This document shows, one piece after another, positions 1 through 6,979 of a DNA stretch of 8,414 nucleotides. Under the pieces are notes generated by a model that made no database searches, was not told the DNA's origin, and saw only the letters and a program-made list of their open reading frames with translations. The number at the start of each line of letters is the position of its first letter. The stretch's first letter is position 1. This DNA comes from Armatimonadota bacterium (GTDB lineage: Bacteria; Armatimonadota; SYMT01), in NCBI GenBank assembly GCA_020696885.1, contig JAJFMS010000091.1:1-8414 (forward strand). The letters run 5' to 3'. The translations under genes were made by a program, and so were the position numbers.

Positions 1-91
1 ACATGAGGCACCGGCATGCGAGCCCTACCACGCGCAGGCGAAGAAGACCCGTGCCGCGGAAGGGGCGAGCGACTCAGGGAGGATCTGCTCG

Positions 92-346
92 ATGGGCATC
101 TTGATCGTGATCGTCGGGGCGGTGCTGGCCCTCGCGGGTATCGTCTGCAACCTCTACCTCGTGTACGAAGCCTTCCAGGAGGAGGCGTGGAAGGGAATCG
201 TCGGCTTCTTCTTCCCGCTGTATCTCTACTACTTCGCCCTCGTCGAGTGGGAGCACGATCAGAAGTGGCCGATCGTGCTCGGCGCGATCTTCGGCAGCGG
301 CCTGGGCGGCGTGCTCATCGGCGCCGGGACGAGCATGATGCGCTGA
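92..346 (+). CDS. small three-helix membrane protein, unknown function
   Basis: An 84-residue, very hydrophobic protein that I do not recognise as a named family. Three likely membrane segments are visible: residues about 2-26 (starting GILIVIVGAVLALAG), about 34-50 (GIVGFFFPLYLYYFALV) and about 59-80 (WPIVLGAIFGSGLGGVLIG, rich in small residues, which favours tight helix packing). A short charged loop, EWEHDQK, separates the second and third segments. The start at 92 is supported by an AGGGAGGA Shine-Dalgarno sequence at 76-83, eight bases upstream. The same frame is open leftward to the window edge, so a longer protein starting outside the window is possible but less likely given the ribosome site. 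The K+ channel starts about 240 nt downstream on the same strand. No function can be assigned; it could be a membrane chaperone, a toxin-like small protein or a subunit of a larger complex. Confidence 0.7.
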   Translation: MGILIVIVGAVLALAGIVCNLYLVYEAFQEEAWKGIVGFFFPLYLYYFALVEWEHDQKWPIVLGAIFGSGLGGVLIGAGTSMMR

Positions 347-461
347 CCGCTGGTTCCTGCTCGTGCCGCACACCGGGGCGAGGGTAGAGCATCCCGGCTC
401 CACGCCCATCCCGCTCCCCCCCGTTCCGCAGCCTGTGGTCCGGAATTTCTTCACGCCGCGC

Positions 462-480
462 CTACCCGAGAAGTGGGTAG
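462..480. repeat. short inverted repeat upstream of the K+ channel gene
   Basis: CTACCC (462-467) and GGGTAG (475-480) are a perfect 6-bp inverted repeat around a 7-base centre. It lies 116 nt after the small membrane protein and 108 nt before the first possible start of the channel gene. It could be an operator half-site pair or a weak hairpin; no U-tract follows, so it is not a standard terminator. The rest of the 241-nt gap shows no gene that I can support. Confidence 0.3.
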
Positions 481-587
481 TGTATGCGGGGGATCCGGCG
501 TAGCGCTTCCCACGCGGCGAGCGAATAGCTCCCGGAAGCCTGGTAGCCCCCACACGGTCGGCGATTGATGGAAGGTCCGGTTTACGG

Positions 588-1649
588 GTGAGAGCCCTCC
601 AGCGTACGCGAGCGAGCTCCGGCATCCTGCAGCTCCCGGAAGTGTCTCCGGTGCCGGCACTACTGCGCCGGATCGGCCTGGCGGTAGGGCTGATCATGAT
701 CGTGGCGGTGCTGTTGTGGTTCCACCGCGACGGCCTCCGCGACAACACCCACCCGAACCGCCCACTGGGGTTCACGGACGTCTTCTACTACACCGTGGTG
801 ACGCTGACCACCGTCGGCTACGGCGATATTATCCCCGTTACCGCGGGGGCGCGCCTTTTCAACGCCATCTTCCTGACCCCGGTGCGAGTGGCCCTCTGGG
901 CCCTCTTCCTGGGCACGGCCTACGAGTTGATCCTCCAGCAGTATCGGGAAAGGGTACAAATGCGGCAACTCCGGGAGCGACTGCGCGGGCACACCATCGT
1001 CTGCGGTTACGGCGTGAAGGGACGGTCGATCGTCGCGGAGCTGTTGGCCCAGGGGTACGAGCGAGCGGAGATCGTGGTGATCGACCCGGACGAGGCGACC
1101 ACCCAGGAAGCCGCGGCGGAGGGCCTGGTGGCGCTGCGGGGGGACGCCTCCACCGAGGCGCTCCTCCACGCCGCCGCGATTGAGAAGGCCGGGCACGTGC
1201 TGGTGGCGCCGAGCCGGGACGACGCCTGCGTGCTCATCTGCCTCACGGTGCGGACCCTGGCGCCGCAGGTCCGGATGGTGGCAGCGGCCCGGGAAGAGGA
1301 GAACATCAAGCTGCTCTACCGGGCCGGCGCGGACGTGGTAGTCTCCCCGTCCGTCTCCGGTGGGCGGCTCATGGCCGCGGCTGTGAAGCAGCGGGCCGTC
1401 ATCGGGTTCCTGGAAGACCTGCTGGCGTTCGGGGAGGGGGTCGACGCCGGCGAGCGGCTCGTGCAACCCGGCGAGGAGGGAAAGCGGGTCGCGGATCTGC
1501 CGGACCTCCGCGGGAAGCTGGTGCTCGGCGTGGCGCGGGGGCAGGAGCGCTGCCCGTTCCAGCGGTTGTCCGGCTTCGCGCTCCAGCCCGGGGATATCGT
1601 GGTCTACCTCACCGGAGGGAGCGGCCAACCCGATTCGTCCTCCGCGTAA
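588..1649 (+). CDS. two-TM potassium channel with C-terminal RCK (TrkA-N/TrkA-C) domain
   Basis: An inner-membrane K+ channel of the MthK/Kch type, with gating by a cytoplasmic RCK domain. Residue numbers count from 588. TM1 is about 26-45 ([21 protein letters not shown]). The pore helix leads into the selectivity filter TTVGYGD at 74-80, and TM2 is about 88-115. The RCK Rossmann fold begins [11 protein letters not shown] with the dinucleotide-loop glycines at 140, 142 and 145, followed by a strand ending VVIDPD (163-168), whose Asp166 is the usual acidic residue at the end of the second strand. A TrkA-C-like lobe occupies about 290-345, ending [12 protein letters not shown]. Length (353 aa) fits two-TM RCK channels (MthK is about 336). 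The start is uncertain. GTG 588 has GGAAGG at 570-575, 12 nt away. GTG 651 has GGAAG at 638-642 with a better 8-nt spacing; it would give 332 aa and place TM1 near the N-terminus. The permease follows 154 nt downstream on the same strand. The channel function is near certain; the ligand is unknown. Confidence 0.93.
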   Translation: MRALQRTRASSGILQLPEVSPVPALLRRIGLAVGLIMIVAVLLWFHRDGLRDNTHPNRPLGFTDVFYYTVVTLTTVGYGDIIPVTAGARLFNAIFLTPVRVALWALFLGTAYELILQQYRERVQMRQLRERLRGHTIVCGYGVKGRSIVAELLAQGYERAEIVVIDPDEATTQEAAAEGLVALRGDASTEALLHAAAIEKAGHVLVAPSRDDACVLICLTVRTLAPQVRMVAAAREEENIKLLYRAGADVVVSPSVSGGRLMAAAVKQRAVIGFLEDLLAFGEGVDAGERLVQPGEEGKRVADLPDLRGKLVLGVARGQERCPFQRLSGFALQPGDIVVYLTGGSGQPDSSSA

Positions 1650-1803
1650 CCAGATCGCGGGGCGGCCGTTCAGCGCTCTGGACCAAACCAACGCAGGTGA
1701 TACCCGGCAGTGTTGGCGAATGATCGCCGGTGGTCTTCATCAGGATGGAACTGGACGGCCCGGGCGTCGCGCCGGGTGGTTCGCTAGACGAGGCGGAGTG
1801 AGT

Positions 1804-3780
<1,977 letters not shown>

Positions 3781-3841
3781 TCCGCGACCCGCCGAGTCCC
3801 GGCCGGCCGCTACGTCCAACTTACGAGTTCTGCTGGTTCGC

Positions 3842-3901
3842 AGCGGAAGAGAAGCCGTAGCGTAGCGGGGGGACCCGTTGTGCTACGGCTTCTCTTCCGC
3901 T
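3842..3901 (+). terminator. very strong hairpin after the permease gene, probable transcription terminator or structured 3' end
   Basis: Arms 3842-3861 and 3882-3901 are a perfect 20-bp inverted repeat (outer end AGCGGAAGAG, inner end GCCGTAGC). In + strand RNA the stem continues inward for eight more pairs (3862-3869 with 3874-3881), three of them G-U wobbles, leaving a four-base loop at 3870-3873. On the - strand those wobbles become A-C mismatches, so the structure is better as + strand RNA, matching transcription of the permease that ends 61 nt upstream. No U-tract follows, so it is not a canonical intrinsic terminator. It may instead block 3' exonucleases, terminate with Rho, or separate the convergent clpP transcript. 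Confidence 0.6.
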
Positions 3902-3980
3902 ACTCCGGGATCATGCTGGATTGGCCCGGTGCGACCGCGAAATTCAGGTGAGCTCAAGACCGTTGTCTGGTAGGGACATC

Positions 3981-4099
3981 CGCCGTGGTTGCCCTGCAAA
4001 CGCAGACGGTGCTGGCGCCAGCAAAGCCGTACCGCCGCCGAGCAGTGGTCACCGCTCTGCTAGCGCCTGGAGGACACCCTGGTGAGGGCAACCACGGCG
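3981..4099. repeat. nested inverted repeats (15-bp perfect arms) between convergent genes
   Basis: Outer arms CGCCGTGGTTGCCCT (3981-3995) and AGGGCAACCACGGCG (4085-4099) are perfect inverse complements separated by 89 nt. Inside lie the perfect 12-bp palindrome GCTGGCGCCAGC (4011-4022) and a near-perfect 18-bp palindrome (4040-4057, one mismatched pair and an unpaired centre). A 10-bp pairing with one mismatch also joins 4014-4023 to 4058-4067. The whole could fold into a branched RNA or DNA structure. The right arm ends 53 nt past the clpP stop codon. The remaining bases of the 372-nt gap (3781-4152) show no gene. It may be a mobile-element remnant, a structured RNA, or a clpP 3' structure. 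Confidence 0.6.
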
Positions 4100-4152
4100 A
4101 GTGCCCCTACGCAGCACCGCGCGTCGGGTCTGCACTTCTAAAGCAAACCTCG

Positions 4153-4836
4153 TTAACCGGTCCGCTCCGCCAGCTCCTTCATGTGCTCCCCACGGCGGAG
4201 CACGTGGTCTGCCATCCCGTAGGCCACGGCCTCGGTCGCGGACATGTAGTAATCGCGCTCCGTATCGCGGGTGATGGTCTCGAGCGGCTTGCCGGTGTGG
4301 CGGGCCAGCATCTCGTTCATCACCCGCTTGGAGCGCAGGATCTCCCGGGTCTGGATCTCCAGGTCCGTCCCGGGCAGCCGGGGAATCCCGCAGCTCACCT
4401 GGTGGATCATCACCCGGGCGTGCGGCAGCACGTACCGCTTCCCCGGGGCACCCGCCGCCAGCAGGTTCGCCGCCATCGAGGCCGCCATGCCCATGCACGT
4501 GGTGGACACGGCGGGCTTGATGAACTGCATCGTGTCGTAGATCGCCATGCCGGCGTCCACGCTGCCGCCTCCCGAGTGGAGGTACATCCCGATCTCGCCG
4601 TCCGGGTCCTCATACTCCAGGAACAGGAGCTGGGCAATGAGGAGATCCGCCATCGCCGGCTCGATCTCTTCGCGCAGGAAGACGATCCGGTTCTTCAGGA
4701 GGCAGGAGTAGATGTCGTAAGACCGCTCCCCCCGCGGGGTCTGCTCCACCACCATCGGGACGAGGTGGCTGTCGATCGACCACCGCTCCGGGTGTCGGTT
4801 CGCCGCTTCCAGTTGGCGCCAGTGTCGTGAATGCAT
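4153..4836 (-). CDS. clpP: ATP-dependent Clp protease proteolytic subunit ClpP, divergent solitary copy
   Basis: A cytoplasmic serine peptidase of family S14 that forms the tetradecameric barrel fed by Clp ATPases. The 227-residue protein aligns throughout with Clp[21 protein letters not shown] at 25-44, [10 protein letters not shown] at 99-108, GMAASM with nucleophile Ser120, VMIHQ with His145, and RDTERD with Asp195. These correspond to E. coli precursor S111, H136 and D185, offset by 9, 9 and 10, so the triad is intact and one residue is inserted in the handle between His and Asp. Differences: the usual NSPGG before the oxyanion hole is HSGGG (87-91), the handle reads [13 protein letters not shown] with two prolines, and the N-terminal leader is about nine residues longer than in E. 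coli. ATG 4836 has GGAGGA (4850 down to 4845) with ideal spacing. No clpX, clpA or tig gene lies beside it, which suggests an accessory paralogue. Assignment is very secure. Confidence 0.95.
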   Translation of the reverse strand: MHSRHWRQLEAANRHPERWSIDSHLVPMVVEQTPRGERSYDIYSCLLKNRIVFLREEIEPAMADLLIAQLLFLEYEDPDGEIGMYLHSGGGSVDAGMAIYDTMQFIKPAVSTTCMGMAASMAANLLAAGAPGKRYVLPHARVMIHQVSCGIPRLPGTDLEIQTREILRSKRVMNEMLARHTGKPLETITRDTERDYYMSATEAVAYGMADHVLRRGEHMKELAERTG

Positions 4837-4936
4837 GCTCGGTTTCCTCCGGGTAGGTCATTGGCGAGGGCATGCTACCGGTTGGGTCGCTGGGCGCTGC
4901 GGGACAGATGCGCGCTTGGGGTGGTTGGAGGCTCTT

Positions 4937-4956
4937 AGCACGGAGATACCCGTGCT
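4937..4956. promoter_or_regulatory. 20-bp dyad upstream of clpP, possible operator
   Basis: AGCACGG (4937-4943) and CCGTGCT (4950-4956) form a perfect 7-bp inverted repeat with a 6-base centre, 101 nt upstream of the clpP start. It sits where a clpP promoter or operator would be expected. I could not match it to CIRCE or to another heat-shock operator that I know, and no convincing -35/-10 pair is visible beside it. Part of it could simply form an RNA hairpin in the clpP leader. Confidence 0.35.
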
Positions 4957-4981
4957 TCGTGCCTGATTCCAGGATCCGGCT

Positions 4982-5047
4982 CACCGGCGCGGAGAGGGTG
5001 CTACACCGGCGCGGAGAGGATGATGCACCGGCGCAGAGAGATTGTGG
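4982..5047. repeat. three tandem 22-bp direct repeats (iteron-like)
   Basis: Three units begin at 4982, 5004 and 5026, exactly 22 nt apart. Each starts with the 15-base core caccggcgcggagag; the third has one change (gcgcagagag). The last seven bases of the unit vary. The 22-bp period puts each core on the same face of the helix every two turns, as for iterons or cooperative regulator sites. An AT-rich patch follows immediately (5041-5090, 19 of 50 bases G or C), unusual in this GC-rich window. The repeats lie between clpP and the Rep-like gene, about 330 nt past the latter's stop codon. Confidence 0.75.
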
Positions 5048-5060
5048 AACGGAGTTAATT

Positions 5061-5091
5061 AGACAGGATAACAGGAATTATTGGATGGGAT
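5061..5091. repeat. AT-rich patch with short ACAGGA repeats
   Basis: ACAGGAT (5063-5069) and ACAGGAA (5071-5077) repeat with an 8-nt period and are followed by the degraded copies TTGGAT and GGGAT (5081-5091). With the 22-bp repeats immediately upstream, this could be the melting region of an origin. Alternatively it belongs to the dispersed ACAGGAT-type short repeats that I recall in intergenic DNA of many bacteria. Function unknown. Confidence 0.4.
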
Positions 5092-5171
5092 GTGCGAGGC
5101 GATGGTCCATCACGGCGTTGGTTCAGCCGACCGGGTGAGTTGGCCGCATCACCCCGGCGGCGTGGAGATAC

Positions 5172-5270
5172 GGCAGGACTCGGCCGCAGACCCTCCTGCC
5201 ACGGATTGGGGGAGATAAGCGGGTGAAAACCGGCGGTTGGGACTTCGCCGCCCCGCGTCCGCGAGGACGC
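5172..5270. other. cluster of three hairpins between the Rep-like gene and the 22-bp repeats
   Basis: GGCAGGA (5172-5178) pairs with TCCTGCC (5194-5200). GGCGG (5232-5236) pairs with CCGCC (5248-5252). GCGTCC (5255-5260) pairs with GGACGC (5265-5270) across a GCGA loop, a GNRA tetraloop if transcribed on the + strand. A 7-base direct repeat GGAGATA occurs at 5164-5170 and 5211-5217. For the Rep-like transcript (- strand) this cluster lies 110-210 nt past the stop and might end it, although no U-tract is present. No coding frame in the 544-nt gap (4837-5380) has a credible ribosome site. Confidence 0.4.
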
Positions 5271-5380
5271 CTGGCCAGCGAGGCGATTTTCAATCCCTCG
5301 CCCGTATCCGTACCCACTACCCGTTCGACCATGCAGCCCCCGGTCAAGCTCTCGCGTTGAGCCAGCGACAGCTGCCGGGT

Positions 5381-6574
5381 TCATTCACACCGCGAGGGCG
5401 TCCTCTCGTTGGTCCGGCGGGAAGCGGTGCGACGCCGCTTGCGAGCGGCGGCAAGGACCGGCTCCCGCTCGACCAACGCGGCCGGCCAGCAGATCACCAC
5501 GGAGCGTCCCGCCCAGCCGGCGGCGGCATCCGCCAGGGCGGCCAGCTCTCCCGGGGCGTCCATGTCCGGCTCCCCGGTTGCGGCGGAGGCCCAGTCCCAG
5601 CCGCCAATGATCCGCGCCTCTTCCAGGCGGTCCAGTGCCCGCTCCAGCATCTCGCGCATGCGGGCGGGGTTCCGCCGCTCGGCTTCCTCCAGGCCGGTTC
5701 GCTCCAGCAAGGTCGCGACTCGGAGCGTTAACGCGCGGTAGCCGTTCATCCGGGCCAGCACGGCCAGGTAGCCGCCCACCGCGATCGCCCAGCGGTCACG
5801 GTCCGGCCGGAGCCGCAGCAACTCCGGACGCGCCAGCCCGACGGCGTGGTTGAACGCCTTCCAGACCGGATCGTCCTGCCAGGCGCCCGGGGAGTACGCG
5901 AAGATCCGCTCCGATTCCAGCTCCGGATGGCGCTGCCAGACCGGACCGGCGAGCGAAGCGCTCCGGCCATCCGGCGCGCGGTACTCGGCCCGCAGCGAAA
6001 GCGACGTAAGCAGGTCCGCCAGCGCCGCCACCAGCCGCTTGTGCTCCGGGCGATGGGCGCCGTTCCGCAGCCGGGCGTAGCCCAGGTCCTCGCAGAGCTG
6101 CGCCCAGGTGACTCGCACCGGCTTCCCGGGCTCAGCATCCATCTCCGCGAACGCGCGGGCCCAGAGGACGTATTGCAGCTTGAGCAGCAGCGGCCAGCTC
6201 TGCCGGAGCCGCTCCTGCTCCAGCGCGGTGGGGCGGACCCGGAAGCCGATCGCGCCGGTGAGCTGATCCCGGCCGCGGCCGGGGACGAGCTCTCGACCGG
6301 CAGCCAGGTCGCCCTCTGGCGCCTCAGGATAGAACACCACCCCACGCGCCAGCGTCTCCACCACTGCTTTGTGGATGCGGTCCGCCGGGAAGCGGATGAG
6401 CCCGTGCCACACCAGCGCCCGTGCCACACGAGGCTCGCCGGCACGGATCTCCAGCGCTCCCCCGCCCGCACGGCGACCGATGGTCATCGCCGAAAGCTCC
6501 CGGCCAGCGCGCCGGTAGCGCCGGCGGGTTCCGAGGTAGGGCTCGCACTGCGGGAGGTCGAATAGGAGTGTCAT
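5381..6574 (-). CDS. predicted DNA-binding protein with two winged-helix-like segments; plasmid replication-initiator-like
   Basis: A 397-residue soluble protein with no name I can give with certainty. Two segments look like winged helices. At about 127-195, LLLKLQYVLWARAF leads to a helix-turn-helix-like VTWAQLCEDLGYARLR and a helix-rich HKRLVAALADLLTSLSL. At about 258-328, WAIAVGGYLAVLARMNGY leads to LTLRVATLLERTGL and MLERALDRLEEARIIGGW. Paired winged helices separated by a Trp/Pro-rich linker recall RepA/TrfA-type plasmid initiators, but I see no diagnostic motif. The tail is strongly basic (KRRRTASRRTNER at 379-391). ATG 6574 is preferred: GGAAAG (6588-6583) precedes it by eight bases. 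A TTG at 6595 would add seven residues without a comparable site. The 22-bp direct repeats beyond the stop codon fit an initiator, but a transcription regulator is equally possible. Base composition resembles the neighbouring genes, so there is no sign of recent transfer. Confidence 0.75.
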   Translation of the reverse strand: MTLLFDLPQCEPYLGTRRRYRRAGRELSAMTIGRRAGGGALEIRAGEPRVARALVWHGLIRFPADRIHKAVVETLARGVVFYPEAPEGDLAAGRELVPGRGRDQLTGAIGFRVRPTALEQERLRQSWPLLLKLQYVLWARAFAEMDAEPGKPVRVTWAQLCEDLGYARLRNGAHRPEHKRLVAALADLLTSLSLRAEYRAPDGRSASLAGPVWQRHPELESERIFAYSPGAWQDDPVWKAFNHAVGLARPELLRLRPDRDRWAIAVGGYLAVLARMNGYRALTLRVATLLERTGLEEAERRNPARMREMLERALDRLEEARIIGGWDWASAATGEPDMDAPGELAALADAAAGWAGRSVVICWPAALVEREPVLAAARKRRRTASRRTNERTPSRCE

Positions 6575-6607
6575 CGGATCATCTTTCCGGGTCAAGGGCT
6601 CTCGTCA

Positions 6608-6613
6608 ATTCTA
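6608..6613 (-). promoter_or_regulatory. possible -10 element for the Rep-like gene
   Basis: Read on the - strand, 6613-6608 is TAGAAT, five of six matches to TATAAT, 34 nt upstream of the ATG at 6574. A good -35 hexamer is not seen at the standard spacing, so this is a weak suggestion that would give a leader of roughly 25-30 nt. Confidence 0.2.
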
Positions 6614-6674
6614 CTACCCGGCGCACCGTTTCGTGGACCTTACCCTGCGTCCGTGGAGACCTGCCTCCGAGGCT

Positions 6675-6693
6675 CGCAAAATCCCCGCAAAAT
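6675..6693. repeat. paired 8-bp direct repeats in the divergent promoter region
   Basis: CGCAAAAT occurs at 6675-6682 and again at 6686-6693, an 11-bp period of about one helical turn. Both copies lie between the divergent starts of the Rep-like gene (6574) and the FecR-type gene (6980), and abut the hairpin at 6694. Same-face spacing suggests a dimeric regulator site; the protein is unknown. Confidence 0.4.
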
Positions 6694-6729
6694 AGGGGGA
6701 ACCCTCACAGGGGAACGTGGGTCCCCCCT
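6694..6729. other. GC-rich hairpin in the divergent intergenic region
   Basis: AGGGGGAACCC (6694-6704) pairs with GGGTCCCCCCT (6719-6729), ten of eleven positions, around a 14-base loop. On the + strand TT follows the final paired T; on the - strand the stem is followed by ATTTTG and, further on, ATTTTG again. It could be a leader structure, or a weak terminator protecting one of the divergent genes from the other. The sequence TATAAAAT at 6763-6770 is the best -10-like element for the FecR-type gene but has no proper -35 at 17 nt. Nothing else is recognised in the 405-nt gap (6575-6979). Confidence 0.4.
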
Positions 6730-6979
6730 TTGACCCAGGGGTAGCCGCTCCGGTTCCACCTGTATAAAATTGTCCAAACAAGCCGAAGCACGGGGTGTCA
6801 CAGCATTGCACCTGTGCCTCGCGGCGACGCAATGCGGACGATCGGAGCGGCCGGAACCAACCCGGGCCAATCGGCATTCCCACGGCGAGACAACGAGCTC
6901 CCAGCGGGACGTCGAGCTAGACAACTCCGGAACGTAATCCCACCAGGGACTTTTCCCCAATGAAAGGAGCCGGGCAGCG

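Noticed and set aside
400..587. Possible cyclic di-AMP riboswitch ahead of the K+ channel
   Set aside because: The location would make sense, but I could not align the conserved blocks of the ydaO class. GC-rich short stems alone are not enough.
660..1691. - strand open frame of 343 codons
   Set aside because: It is antisense to the K+ channel gene and has no motif of its own.
1720..1803. Upstream in-frame start for the permease at 1720
   Set aside because: No ribosome site precedes it and the added residues are Gly/Arg-rich and unlike a permease N-terminus.
3961..4160. Integron attC site
   Set aside because: The inverted repeats do not end in matching RYYYAAC and GTTRRRY core sites, and no cassette or integrase is present.
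3985..4830. Long + strand open frame of 281 codons
   Set aside because: It lies antisense to clpP, which is certain from its motifs. The translation is His/Arg/Pro-rich with no recognisable domain.
4930..4945. CIRCE heat-shock operator upstream of clpP
   Set aside because: TTAGCAC is present at 4935-4941 but the partner GAGTGCTAA half is absent at the required spacing.
5281..5310. CRISPR-like phrase TTTTCAATCCCTCGCCC
   Set aside because: It resembles the end of some CRISPR repeats, but there is a single copy, with no regularly spaced second repeat and no cas gene.
6730..6768. Standard sigma-70 promoter TTGACC to TATAAA for the FecR-type gene
   Set aside because: The two hexamers are 27 nt apart instead of about 17, so they do not form a normal promoter pair.
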